Source: Mugil cephalus (lineage: Eukaryota; Chordata; Actinopteri; Mugiliformes; Mugilidae). Taken from it: DNA of 64,000 bases. Where the stretch lies: assembly GCF_022458985.1 (NCBI RefSeq), contig NC_061789.1, forward strand, positions 9,023,857-9,087,856. Direction: 5' to 3'. The notes below the pieces were generated by a model that was not told where the DNA came from, did not search any database, and worked only from the letters and a program-made list of their open reading frames with translations. Each line of letters begins with the position of its first letter. Within the stretch, counting starts at the first letter, position 1. Of the stretch, positions 24,930-59,117 are shown piece after piece. The position numbers and the translations under genes are program-made.

Positions 24930-25755
24930 TTGATGTAATAACCTGGTCCTTCAGTATATTCATGTAATCGGCTGACCTCATTCTTTGAGGGTAATGTTGT
25001 TGAATCAAGACCTGAGCAACTGCAGCAACCCCAGATCATAGCACTGCCCCCACAGGCTGGTACAGTAGACACCTCTCTTCTTCTTACCCTGATGCCCCAT
25101 CACTCTGGAACAGGGTAAATCTGGATTCATCAGACCACATGACCTTCCACTGATCCAGAATCTTTATGCTCCCTAGTAAATTGGAACCTTTTTTCCAGGT
25201 TAGCCTCCCGGATTAGTATTTTATTTTACTAATGTGAAGCTGTTCAGTCCCAGTCCCTGGAGTTTCTTTCACACTGTACGTGTAGAAATGCTCCTACTTT
25301 CACTATTAAACACAACCGAGTTCTACTGTTGTTTTTCTTCCATTTGATTTCACCAAACATTTAACTTTGGGATTTTTTCCCAACCACATTTCTTCCTCTT
25401 AGACGATGTTTCCCCAACATCCTTCCAGTTTTTAATAATGCGTTGGACAGTTTTTAACCCAATTTTAGTAGTTTCTGCTCAATCTCCTTAGATGTTTTCT
25501 CTGCTTGATGCATGTCAATGATTAGACCCTTCTCAAACAGACTAATGTCTTTTCCACGACCACGAGATGTGTCATTCCACATGGTTGTTTAAGAAATGAG
25601 AAGCTACACAATGCATCAGTTGGGGTTAAATAACTTGTTGAATACCAGCTGAAAGATAATCACCCATGCAGAAATGATCCAGTTGGAGGCTTGTACCTAT
25701 TTGTTTTGTTAAATCCAGGTGGCGACTTTTATTTTTGGCCAGGTAGTGTATAAAA
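24930..25755 (-). mobile_element. Decayed Tc1-like transposon (second family)
   Basis: Read on the - strand it gives interrupted Tc1-type transposase: an N-terminal GRGKDISLFEKGLIIDMHQ-like helix-turn-helix block (about 25500-25570), a KKNNSRT block and a degraded DSG/PDLPCSRVMGHQGKKKRGVY region (about 25060-25150). Stops break every frame. GGCCAGGTAGTGTATA at the right edge (about 25738) may be a terminal repeat; the left end is not certain. It lies between SNRNP70 and SCAF1. Confidence 0.7.
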
Positions 25756-26462
25756 TAGGTGATTTAAAGTACATAGTATTTGTTTATGTTGCTCTCATTA
25801 ATAAAAAATAAAAAAGTATGTGTCCATAAAGTGTGGAATGAATTATGTAAAAATAGCTGAGATTTTTTTCTTTATTTCTACAAATAATCATAAATCTGCT
25901 GCTTTGGGCCACGTGTCCGCAACAAGAGCCACGACTTTTATATCAGATTTTGGTTATTTAAAATGATGTGTTTGTCTCCAATAACTGGGACATGCAAAAA
26001 AAATAAATAGACAAATAAAACGAAAGAAAAAAACACTGTTTTTTGTACTGGTTTTCAAGCAACATTTATATTCTGTTAGTCATATTATAAAGAGATTTAG
26101 TAACTTTCTCCACCTCAGTAACACATGCACACAATACACAGACAGCAGAATAAAATAAACGAGTGTCGACACACTTTGAAAAACCGTCATTCAGCTGAGC
26201 GGCCTGCACACCGCACCGCAAAGACACAACGAAGTCGGGGAGGCGTGGTAGTGTATGTAGTGTTGTTCGGAGCAGATCGCAGCCCTCGGCTCGGACTCCG
26301 ATATAAATGATTGGTGATGCAGACAAACTAGCATGGCCGTCTAATTCAACGCTATTGAAAATAAAAAATAAAAAATAGCCCTGTAATTAGTACCACCAAT
26401 GCGAAACCTCTAATGGATACAGTCAGCAAAAACTAAAAGCTTAAAGTTTCACAAAGGTAGTA
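25756..26462. other. Intergenic spacer downstream of SCAF1
   Basis: AT-rich DNA with no supported gene. A short open frame on the - strand (26066-26326) has no codon-level or splice support and was not called. Confidence 0.5.
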
Positions 26463-26468
26463 TTTATT
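26463..26468 (-). terminator. SCAF1 poly(A) signal
   Basis: AATAAA on the - strand lies 230 bases after the SCAF1 stop (26700-26702). It implies a short 3' UTR. Confidence 0.6.
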
Positions 26469-26699
26469 GCAGGGTTGGATACTGGACAATTAGCTCACAC
26501 ACTTCCTGAACATTGTATTCATGATACATTTTCTATGTGAGACATATTTACAGTGACGTTACAGACGCGACGGGCGGAGGGGAGAGACTTCCGCATGATA
26601 AAAGTATAGACAAGGAGGGCTATGAAAACAATAAAAATATCAAAAACAATCAGCGAGTGGCCCAGATGTTGAACGGAGGGGGGGGCGGCGAGTGTCCCG

Positions 26700-29600
26700 T
26701 CAGGCAGAGGAATGCAGCGCCCCTTGCTCCCTGTCGTCCCGCTCTTCCTCGTCCATTTTGCGTCCGTGTTTCCGGAAGTATTTGTAGCGCTGGACGTACA
26801 GCTTGACGAGGTTGCTGACTTTGACCGGGTTGATTTCTCCAGTGCGGCTGTGGCAGATCTGCAAAAAGGACACGGACGGGATTTAGCATTTTTGTTACCG
26901 TCCTATTCATTCATTCATCCATGTGTTACTGGACCCTGGAGCCGAGGCCGACCTTATGCACGGCTTTCCTGAGGATGTCTTTGTATTCGTCCTTGTTGAT
27001 GTCTTTGCGCTGATAGTACGGTTTGATGGCGAGCTTCACCTCCTCTACCGCCCGCTCCTGTGTGTGCAGCTTCTTCAGGTACTGGCAATTCACACAACAG
27101 AAAAATTTATTTTTAACTCAACTCTGGATTTACAAACTTGAGAAAATCCTGTTCTGTTGTTTTAGCTTTTAAAGAATAAGACTTGACAACTTTTTTAGAT
27201 AATAAAAGACTGTATTGGTCCGAAGTGGAGGATATTTATGAGTTAATAGGAAGAGAAGACAAACGCGGTTCCTTTGTTGCCGTGGTAACGACTCCGCTAG
27301 CATGAATCTGCGTGCAAAATCAAACGATCGTGAATTTCAACTTTACCTTGTCCGGGTCTTTGCTCTCGTTGTCCCATCCGGCGTCACCAGAGCCCCCGGT
27401 CATTCCTGACAGCCCCACAGGCACGATGGGGGGCGGCGTCTGCGCGCACCCGCCCCCCATGGAGGGGTGCAGGTGAGAAGGCGGGGTTTTGGTGCAGCCG
27501 ACCAACGGCAGGGAGCCGTGCAGGATGAACTGGGCCGGGCTCACGCCGGGGGGCGGAGGCAACGAGGGGGGCGTGGGGATCTGTGAGGACGACGGGGCCG
27601 AGGAAGGGGGGGCGAGCTGCTGGGACTGGCTCTGATTGGCCTGCGAGAGGATCTGCGTGGGATAAATGAGACGAGGTTAATGGGGCATCAGCGGTAGAGA
27701 GGAGGAAGCGATCGCCTCAGGAAGAGGAAGGTGAGGAAGGTCCGACACAAATCAAGAGGATGGATGTAAACCTTCAAACAGATACGATCAAAACAGCCCA
27801 AAGTGAATCTTTATGTGTAGGTATTTTAATGACAACTGGATTGAAAAATAAATACATGAACAAAAAATTTCATAAATACATGGAAACTGTGTTTTAAATA
27901 AACTATTATAACCTTGAGAATAAATCTGACAGCCCACCGAAAAAAAAAAAAAAAAAAAACTCGTATTGCCCCTAAGGGAGGTTTCCATTAAAGATCAATG
28001 AGTCAGTCTTTCTCACCTGGCTCGTCGCTTGGATGAATTCTTGTGCTTTTGCTCTGCTGGCGATGTTGGCCTCCTCCATTTTGAAGAGCAGAGCAGTCAC
28101 TGAGAAAGAAATGAAGAATGACTAAGATCAAAAAAAAAAAAAAAAAAAACACTCATCATAAACATCTGCACATCCATAGAGGGAACTTACAAGCTAGGAC
28201 TCCTCCAGTTGTGCAGTCCACCCCGGTCTGCAGACTCCAGGGGAGGGCAGGTGCCGCCGGAGGGGGCGGAGGAGGGGGGGGCTTACTTGCAGACGAGGAC
28301 GACACGGAGGAAGAGGAGGAAGGGTCGGACGAAGACAGAGGCAGAGAGAGGGAAGTGAGGCCGCAGCCCGACGACAGGGGCAAGCAAGGGGGCGAGGCCA
28401 GAGACTTCGGCGCCTCGTCCGGAGGTAGAGGCTTGGCGGTGGGCGTGGACAAGGCGTTGCCCTGGGGGGCGGAGAGGCTCGACGGACTGGACGCCGGGAC
28501 AGCGGGGCTGGTCTGAGACGGACAGTCCTCCGCTATGAAAGAAGGCTCTGGGGTCTTGCAGCTGCTGTCCACGGTCTGAGAGTCGGGCGAAGACTCCCTG
28601 GTGTCCCGCAACGGGGCGGCGGACGGGGGAGGCGTGTGCGGCGGAGACGAGGAGGGCGGGAGGACGCTGGTGGAGGAGGAGGAGGAAGAGGAGGACGAAG
28701 AGCAGGGCGCGGGGCCCGGCTGCCCGGCGTGCGGACTCACCGACTTGCCCCCGTCTCCGACGGCCGACTGAACGTCTAAGGAGGTTCCCCCCCAGCCTTC
28801 GGACGGGGCTTTCGTCTGGCCGCCGTCGCCCGCGTTCAGCCCCGCGCCTCCGGCCTTTTCCCTCGTCTTCTTGACCACGCGGCGGCGCCGCTTGGTCGCC
28901 AGCGAGGACGAGGGAGAGGAGGCGGAGGAGGAGGTGGACGTGATGGAGCTGGGCTTCGTTTTCTTGGACTTCAGTCCGGCGGTACCGGTTAAGGACGACG
29001 GGGGCGCGGCGAGGCTGCTTCGTTTTCCCATGCCGGCCAAATCTTTACTGCGGCCTCCCATCGACAGCGGCTCTGAACAAGGTTTGAGGAAAGGCGACCG
29101 GCTTTCATTGTCTCTGCAGAAGACCACCGCAATCGAGCCGCCCACCACCGAGCCCCCGGAGCCGCCTCCCGCGCCCCCTGGTCCGAGGAGGTCCATGCCC
29201 AGCTTCCCGGAGCCCACCGAGGCCCCGGTGGTGCTGCTCACGCCCTCACGCACCAGCACAGACACTTTGGACTGAAGCTTTCCTTTCCGACTACCGCCGC
29301 CTTCTTTCTTGGATTTGCCGGAGCGGTTCAAATCCTTCCTGCTGCTCTTGTCCCGCTCTTTGTCCTTTCCTATCTTCCTGGCTCGCTTCTCCGAAGGGAG
29401 GCCGGGGGAGACGGAGGCGGAGCCCGAGGTGACCGTGAGCGAAGAGAGGCATTTGTTTTTGGTTCTATTGGTCGAGAAGGAGGACTCGGATTGGCCGATT
29501 TTCTTTAAAGTGCGAGACTTCTTTTTTGGGCGATGCTGACCGGTTTTAGGAGCGGCTTTGATTTTAGGGCTGGACGCAGGCGGCTCGGGAGGCAAAGCAG

Positions 29601-31650
29601 CGGGAGGCGAGTCCTCCAAAGATAGCCCGGGGTAGTCTGAATCCAAAGCCTCGCCGTCTAACGACAGGACGTCGATCTCCAACTTGTCCGAGTAGCGGTC
29701 GGACTCGTAGCTGTGGTACCTCGGCGGCGAAGGCGAACGCGAGCGGCTGTGACAGTTCCCGCGGTCCTCCACCTCCACGGACGAGTGCCATTTTCTCTTC
29801 TTCTTCCTCTTGTGGGGCTTGTCGGAGTCCTGCATCGGCCGGCAGGGGGAGGACGGGGCGAGTCTCGGGGAACCGGGTACGGTGGTGGTGGTTGTGGTGG
29901 TCGTGACTGTGATGGTTCGCTTGATGGCGAAGAGGTCGGACCCGTTGAGGTCCTGGATGGACGGCGGGACGACGGGGCGGCCGTCCCGCCGCCGCTCCCT
30001 CTCGTGCGGCCTGTCTCTGTCGTCCCCCCTCTTTTCGCTGCTCCTCTTGGACCTCGCCGAAAGACCTCGCTCTCTGCTGCTCGAGTGCCGCCTCCCACTC
30101 CTGTCCCTCTCCCTTTTTCTAGAGCTCGAGTCTCGATCTCTGTCGTCTCGTCTGTGGCTGTTGGTGCGACTTTGTTCTTTCTCTCTGTCTCTGTCCCTTC
30201 CCCTGCCTCTTTCTCTCTCCCTCTCTCTATCTCTTTCCCTAATCCTGTCCCTGTCTCTGTCCTTGTCCCGGTCCTTTTCTCTGTGTCTTTCCTCCGACAG
30301 GCTTGAAAACGAGTGTCTAGTGTTACCGCCTCTTCCTGAAGAGTTGCAAGATTGCGAGCCCCCCGGGCTGCCATGTCGCCTCTTCTTCCTCTTGCGACTG
30401 CTACTCCTACTGCTCCTCCTCCCCTTCACCTCTTTCACTGCCTTTTGCCCTTTATCCTTCTCTTTGCTCCTCTCCCGCCCCGCCTCTTTGTCCTTCCTTT
30501 TCTTTTTTCTCCTAACCTCCTTCTCTCCGACCTTGCTATCCTTGCTCTTCTGTCGATCTCGGTCCTTGGAGCCCTTGGACGACTTGCGGCTCTTGCTGTC
30601 CTGCTCCACCGGAGGCGTGAGAGGAGAAGAGGTCGTGGAAGGCGGAGGGTGGGAGGGAGGTGGTGGCGGCAGCTGAGGAGAGAGAGGGGGAGAAGAGGGA
30701 AAGGAGCGATATCTTTCCTTCCTCCTGCTGACCAGCTTCCTCCTCAGATCTTCCACGCCTACGACGGGCTCGTCCTCGAGCTCCCGGTCCACGTCCCAGT
30801 GGCCCTCGGTGCACACGGACACGAAGCCGTCCCCGTCCAGCACCCGGAGGATGCGCTCCGGCTTTGTACCGTAGAAGGAGATGGTGGGAGAACTCAATGG
30901 GAGGACTTCTTCAACTGGTCTCTTGATGCTCCCGTCTCTATCAACAGCTCCGACGATCTCCCCCTCCTCTATCTCCGAGTGATCAGAATCGCCGCTCTCC
31001 CTGCGCCCTCCAGCTTTGGTGAAGCTACAGTCCACTCTCCTCCGAAGAGGGAGTTTGGTGACCAAACGGGGACTTGGCAGTTCAGTCAAAGTGTCGGTGG
31101 AATCTGGGGGTTCCTCCTCTTTGTCCTCGTCATCTTCCCTCTCAACGTTTTGCGCCACTTTTTCACTCATGTCGTCATCGACATCTGATGCCGGGGAACC
31201 AGTGGGGTCAAAAGGGTCGTACTTCTCCCCCTGTCCCTCCTCCTCCTCCTTCGCCATCCCCTGCTTGTCCCCGTCGGTCGGATCGAAGGGATTGTACATC
31301 TCCCTTTTCCTGCCCTCGTCTTGACAATCGCCCGGCTGCATCGAAGCATGAGCGAAGCAGTCCGCAGAGGAGGCGTTGGACGAGAGAGACTGCGTAGCTT
31401 GAGAGGCGGAGGTGGAAGAAACCCTGGCCATGGCCGTCCCCTCCATCTGGCCCTTCACATGGTTTTGATAACCCGACGAGTTGGCGCAGGCGGAGGAGGA
31501 CGTGGACGACGGCGAAGACGGGTCGGACGAAGGGGACGACAGGGACGAGGAGGGCGAGCAGGGAGGAGGGCTCCTGGCGGCGGCTTCTCCTACTCCGCCT
31601 GGGGAAGAGGAGGCAGCGGGCCTCCTTTTGAAGCCTGGGGTCAAGTCCAT
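26700..31650 (-). CDS. scaf1: SCAF1, SR-related CTD-associated factor 1
   Basis: Five coding exons on the - strand: 28191-31650, 28017-28099, 27347-27652, 26953-27081 and 26700-26858 (TGA at 26700-26702); phases agree, 1378 aa. The ATG at 31650 is chosen because an in-frame stop lies at 31678-31680. The giant first coding exon holds paired [16 protein letters not shown] repeats (119-126, 144-151), SEIEEGEI (225-232), a long Arg/Ser/Asp/Glu domain, [20 protein letters not shown] (about 555-575), [17 protein letters not shown] (about 792) and [13 protein letters not shown] (about 1022). The C-terminal 95 residues ([20 protein letters not shown] to [14 protein letters not shown]) form the conserved domain linked to binding the phosphorylated RNA polymerase II tail. 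Role in vertebrates: SR-like nuclear factor coupling transcription and splicing. The mammalian N-terminal 200-odd residues have no counterpart here. Confidence 0.95.
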
Positions 31651-31739
31651 GGGCCAGGGAAGCACGCGGTGCAAGAGTCAAGACCGTGCGACCTGGAGGT
31701 TGACAGGCCACGCCAGAAAACGGGGGTCCAGGAACAAAC

Positions 31740-32776
31740 CTAGTAGAAAGTAAAGAACACATTAGGTGTTTTATTTCATGTGTGCACTGTCCTTTGGACA
31801 ATGTGCTGTTGCAGCACTGCACATTTTCCCACTGTGGACGTTTTGAGGACCGTCACCACATCATCCGTCATCGTCAATTACCCAAACACCTCTGTACGCT
31901 TTGACCATCACTCAAAAAACGTACAGTCACTTAACAGAACACAAGGTACGCTAGTGAAAACGAATGCATCCAACAGTCCTGCATCAAATCCCCCTTTGTG
32001 ACCGGTCTGTCCGGTCTATGGTTGAAACATCATCAAAGAAAGAGGTGAATACAGAAGTGTTTTCTGATGTTTAGCTTAGCCCACTGACTAAACGTGGGCT
32101 GCCAAAATAACAGAAACACGTGTCGTTAAAACACGATGCAATTCAACATCAGTAAAAACAACAGCTCACAAAATGAAAACAGAACTGAATCAACATCTCT
32201 CGCTGTTATTTTAAAACAAATCCTGGATGCAACAGCCTCCACGAAGCCACAGTTTAGTCAACTCGTACCTAATAAACTGTCAGGTGGATGTGTTTTCTGA
32301 ATCAACTCAGTCGGGTGGGGGTGGGGGAAATAATGGATGAAACCGGCTGTTTAGCGCATTACATGTTTACTGTAGTTATTAATCAACAGCCCGTTGTTTT
32401 GCCAATGTGTGTTTTAGTTACACAAAGCTTTAACAACCCGTTTTCATCCCGTCTTGATGTATGTATCATGTTTTCGGATAATAACCCTTTCTTTTGCAGT
32501 TACATCGATACTGACCAGTGTGAATGTGAGTGTTGACGCTTTGAGGACCACCATGTGTCCAACTTAGCACCTTTTCCGCTTACTTTATGTGCGTTAGCTA
32601 CACCATTTAGAACCGGACATGGCCAAACGCTTGCAAATTATACCCGATTCATATTAATGTGCATGATCTCTATGCTAACAAAATGTGTCGGCAGCAGGTA
32701 TAGCTGGGTAGCTAATTAGCTTACGACAGCTAGCAAGAATTTAGGCAGCGAGAAGCACCGTGCGTCAAAGAGTTAC
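31740..32776 (-). other. SCAF1 first intron
   Basis: This intron in the 5' UTR runs from the donor after 32777 to the acceptor before 31739. No coding exon resembling the missing mammalian N-terminus is seen. Part of it (about 31940-32240) resembles DNA at 33980-34160 downstream of ABCC1. Confidence 0.5.
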
Positions 32777-32960
32777 CTTCAGTCTGCTAATATCCGGCCT
32801 GAGACGAAGCCTCCGTCTTGCATTTACCCGTCGCTGCTTTTAAAAACATTAAATCGGCTGTTAAAACAAAGCATCAACTCCTTTTGTCGGTGTAAAAGCG
32901 CAGCGGTAGCCCTAGTCCATCAGTGGCCGCCATCTTCCTTCCCACTGAAACCGGACGACA
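32777..32960 (-). promoter_or_regulatory. SCAF1 promoter and 5' UTR exon with a short upstream ORF
   Basis: Exon 1 ends at donor GACTGAAG then GTAACT (lower edge 32777). It contains AAGATGGCGGC at 32927-32936 (YY1-type motif). The ATG within it opens a 19-codon upstream ORF (32933 down to TGA at 32874). The main ATG is in the next exon. No TATA box is evident. Confidence 0.5.
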
Positions 32961-34437
32961 AAGAATTCTGGGAAACGCAGTTTTTTATGGGGCAGGCGTC
33001 GCTGCTCCGAACGTTCGTATCACCATGGAAACTAGAAACAATCGCCCAAAAATACTAAACAAAATACTAAAACACGGCCGATACTAAACTGATAAATTAT
33101 CTTTAGATGAAATAAAAAAATGACAATGTGAACAATATTTTTAAGAAAATTTAAAGTTTAATTTAAAAATAGATTTAAACTTTTAATTGATTATACCATC
33201 TTAAACTTTGACAATAACAGACAAATGTACTAAATTAAATCTGGTATTTATCATAGCAAGAATAACTTTCAAGAAAACAGAAGAATATTGTCTTTTAGAC
33301 ACATATATATATATTTATTTTAAAACTGATTACATAAAGTACTATTAACATAAATTATCGTGCATTCAGCAAATTCAGTCATAGCTTTTTTTTGCACCAA
33401 TTTCTTCAATTTTGCCAAAAGCAGACATCATACAGTTAAGACACCAGTAGTTTCTACAGTCAGCTGCAATTTCCAAGAGGCGAGAGTCTTCATTTGCACC
33501 TAAATGTCCCACAAGTACATAGACACACACACACACACACACACACACTGTCCTACCGCAGGCATTCATTTATTATTTCTGGACTTACAGCATGCTACTT
33601 TTGTCTCATGAAACATGGTCTTGGATTTATGAGAATCTTTAGAAAGAAATGCCATGTGCAAACTGAGATTTAATTAAATTCTAATGGCCTGTAATTCTTC
33701 AATTGTTTTTTTAGTTTCAATGTCATTCAAATGTCCATTTTACTGCCTCGTCCTTTCATCCGCTCTCATCTGAACTAACGTGGCAGGTTTTTGCTTCGCT
33801 CGTAAACAGAATAAACATCTATAAAACTGGTGAGGTTCCAAATATAAAAATATCCACACTAAAAAAAAAAAAACATTGTTGTGTAGAAGTCCATGATGGA
33901 ATATACTTTTAATATAAAGAATAAAGGTTTATGAGAAAACATACATTCAATATCTGGTATGTAAAATACACCAACTTGATAAGTAACATGAAGTACACTA
34001 ATGAAAATGAATGCATCACAACAGAACAGCTGTCATACTGAATTAAAGTGTTTCTGTTATTTAGTTGTCAAAAATAACAGAAACACAATACATGTCAACA
34101 GTACTATAAACCACAGCCTCCAAACCCTCTGTGTTATTTTAGATAAAAGCTGAACAGCATAACCATAACCATTAACGAGTAGATTTGTACTAAAATGCAT
34201 TTGTATTGCATAACTGATGACATGGCTTGCGAGTGTAAATAAACGTAACAAACGGTGCGCGCTAAAAACTGTGGGATATTCAAATCAGACATTTTTAAAT
34301 CATCAGCACTTTTATCAAAACTGACGTACAGCATATAGTTTTATTCAAATATAACACACTGAATCAGACACGACGACGCAAAGGTTTCCATCAGCATCAA
34401 ATCAACTTGAAAGCTGCTGTCAGAGCAGAAGTACATA
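32961..34437. other. Intergenic DNA between SCAF1 and ABCC1
   Basis: AT-rich spacer. A (CA)n run lies at 33522-33548. Bases 33980-34160 share diverged blocks with SCAF1 intron 1. No gene is seen. Confidence 0.5.
33522..33548. repeat. (CA)n microsatellite
   Basis: About thirteen uninterrupted AC dinucleotides. Confidence 0.95.
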
Positions 34438-34443
34438 TTTATT
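34438..34443 (-). terminator. Probable ABCC1 poly(A) signal
   Basis: Overlapping AATAAA motifs on the - strand lie in a TTTATTATTATT tract about 1.1 kb after the ABCC1 stop. They are followed on the sense strand by AT-rich DNA. Confidence 0.45.
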
Positions 34444-35571
34444 ATTATTATTTATTTATTTTTTGTTTTTTTTTTTAAATTGTAACGTCACGACTCAAAC
34501 TCAAATATTTGCACTGTGTATAATAAAGATCATAATGTCAGTTTTGGTACACGTTCAGCATCTCGTCTCATCAGAACTGATCTTCTCTTTCGTCGCCTGG
34601 AAATACTTCTGCTCCGAAAGCTTTTTATTACACGGGTAAAGCCTGCAACACGTCAACTTAAAGCTGAAATAATGAATAAATAATCAGTGCTGAACGTAAC
34701 AGTCGAGTGGAATCTCTCCGACGGACTCCACGGTAGCTTGTGCGCTTGTAGCTTTGATGTAAATGTTTTTTTTTCGTTCGCTCCGGACGCCTCCCCGCTC
34801 ACCCTGAAGACGCGTGTCCTCCTGTGAGCTGCGTCTCACTGACCTGAAGCAGATTATTACTTCGCTCTGAGACGCTGCGTCTGTCTGTCTGGGGTTGGTC
34901 GGATGGAGAAAAAGTTTAAAAGTTTGGGCTTAGCATGAAAAATAAAATAAAAAATTTAAAAAAAAGGGCTGCGTTGGTGACGTGGTGATGATGATGATTT
35001 AATTCGCCGCCTACTAAACCCACATGCAAAAGTGGACGCAAGTTGTTTTTTTATTTTTACATGAGAATTGTTTCAAAGTTGAGCCTCAACACACTCTCTC
35101 TTCTCTCTACGTGTTTTTATGTTTGTCTACAGAGGCAGTATCTGAAAAACGCAGGTCGTATTTGGCACTTTTTGTACTGAGAGGAAAAAACCGTCTCTTT
35201 GCCCCCGACTTCAACTACTCACACACATTCAGAGGTGATCTCGTTATGTACAATGTCGTCTGTTAGAACTCCTCCCACTTCTACGTCAGTCTGAGAAGAA
35301 CCGGGGGGAGGTTTCGCAGATGCGTTCAGGGCCCGAGTGGGACAGCGGGACGGTAGTGTCAGGGCGGAGCATGTCAAATTATACCCTTCTCTCTCTGTCT
35401 CTCTCATCGGCAGCCTTGCTTTAACAGTCAAACACCCAAAATCTTAAGCTTATGCTCTCTCTCCCCCGTCACTCGTGAGCTCTGAGCTACTGCGACAGGA
35501 GCCAGGAGATCTGGGAGGCGCTCGGAGGAGCTGCTGGACACAGTCAGGCACCTCCCACTTCTCCTCCTACT

Positions 35572-57338
<21,767 letters not shown>

Positions 57339-57789
57339 TCGCTGCCAAACTAAATTTAAGTCCAGTCGGAGTGTTTGTTTTAGCTCAGCTGTTGTTTTGT
57401 AACCGGAATGCTGCTCGCCGTTCTTTCTTCTTCGGGTGATTTTAAGGCGGCTGCAAAACGGTCAGACGCATTACCGCCACCTCCTGACGTAGAGGGTGAA
57501 TTACGTGAGCTACAATACAAAATAATACAAAAAAAAAAGCTAAAGTTGAATATAAGTAAGAAATTATCTACTTCCTAACAATATACAAAACATGTTATAA
57601 TCTCAGAGGGGATTTAAACTTTAAAAATCGCTGTTTTTGCACAAAAGTATCTGCATATTCATTTGTGGGGTGATTTTGCGGAGTGCGCTGTGTGAGGAAA
57701 TCAGGCAAAATGTTACAAAATTTGGGAAGATGTACAAAGAGATGATCTTCACAAGGTATAGGGATGTATGTAAAGCACTTTAAATATTA
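57339..57789 (-). promoter_or_regulatory. ABCC1 5' flanking region
   Basis: The region upstream of the ABCC1 ATG includes presumed 5' UTR and promoter. A moderately CpG-rich patch lies at 57410-57500 (GCGGCTGCAAAACGG, CGCATTACCGCCACC). No clear TATA box or other defined motif is seen. Confidence 0.35.
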
Positions 57790-58215
57790 TTGTAGAAGTA
57801 ACTACGGATATACTATATGATGTGAATCTCCCGTTCTACCACATCCCAAACATGCTCAGTATACAGCCTATGGTGTCACGTTCAAAAAACCTGTATAGTC
57901 AGTTGGTACTAAGGGGCCCAAAGTGTGCCAAGAAAATATCCCCCGCACCATTACACCAGCAGCAGCAGACTGAGCCATTGATTCAAGGCAGGACGGGTTC
58001 ATGCTTTCACGTTCTTCCAGTCTTCTGTTTTGTTTTGGCGTAGAGATGGTCTTGCGTGAACATCCCAGTAGATCAGCGATTTCGGAAGTAGATCACCTTT
58101 CTTCTTCAACAGATCAGGCGAGGATCGTTGTTGTTGATGGTTTCCAAACATGATGCAGAAATTCTGACAAATGCTTTCTCCCTTTTCTTCTCACCTTAGC
58201 TGGCTGTGCCGTCTT
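57790..58215 (-). mobile_element. Decayed Tc1-like fragment
   Basis: It shares CCAAGAAAATATCCCCCGCACC and CTAAGGGGCCCAAAGT with the element at 3592-4085. It also contains TTCTGTTTTGTTTTGGCGTAGA and a reversed CGATCTACTGGGATG block, typical of fish Tc1 relics. No intact frame remains. Confidence 0.6.
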
Positions 58216-59117
58216 TTAAGATCAACATTCAGTTGTTTTTTTTATGTTGCTTTACAAAACAATATATTACATTAACATGCTTTAGTATTTTTTTTAAAGG
58301 GCTTATGTGTTAATCTTAGGGAATTTGCAAAAAAAAAATCCCCGTCCTGTTTTATTCTGTCTTACCTTCCTTCAGTCTTCGTTTCGGTTTACTTGGATTG
58401 TACTGCATGTGCCCAGTGATCACAAACTGCTAATTTATCACTGAAGGACTTCTGCCTTCATATTTGTGTTTACACATGTGTAGAAACCTCAGCCAATATG
58501 CTATTTTAACTTTTCTGCAACATCTACCTGGAGTTATGTGCAGAAGGACTTGATATTGACACATCCTGTAATTCTGGGGGAATTCAAGACGATTATCAAA
58601 GACAGAGAAATACGTTCAGTTTGATCTTCTGTAGTGTGTGTCTGTATTTTATTTGTGTTTTGGTCAAGTCACTCTTGAAAAAGAGGTTTTAAATCTTAAT
58701 GAGTTTTACCTACATATGTATATGTAAACAATACGCCCTACACATTTTAATTCCTTCCATTTAGACTTTTTGAGCCATATTTATAAAATAACTGAGCTTT
58801 TCTTGGGCGACACGGAGACGCAGCGAAGGAAATTCAAAACTCGACAACGTGTCAGTCAAGAATTTCTTGAGGCGGGGTCACGTTACTGGATCGCCTATAC
58901 ATCGCTAAAAATGTCCGGTGTTCTGACGTCAGCCAGCGAGGATCCGTTCTGCTGCAAATGTTTCTTTCATTTTCTTTTACCGAGACAAGCAAACATTAAA
59001 AAAAATCTGTGAAAATGTCCCCTCATTTTTTATTTAACATAATCCATTATGACTTCAGTTATATTTTCCTTAACAGTACAACTAAGACTTGTCAGGTAAC
59101 AACAGTAAACAAATACT
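58216..59117. other. Intergenic DNA between ABCC1 and HRC
   Basis: No supported gene or clear repeat. An open frame at 58770-59012 on the + strand has no family match or splice support. Confidence 0.4.

Noticed and set aside
29713-30676. Long + strand open frames (197-288 codons) opposite SCAF1
   Set aside because: They are antisense shadows of the Arg/Ser/Glu-rich SCAF1 exon; low-complexity codons leave both strands open. No splice sites or homology.
31672-31674. TTG at 31674 as the SCAF1 start
   Set aside because: Not an ATG; the first ATG in the frame is at 31650 with a fair context.
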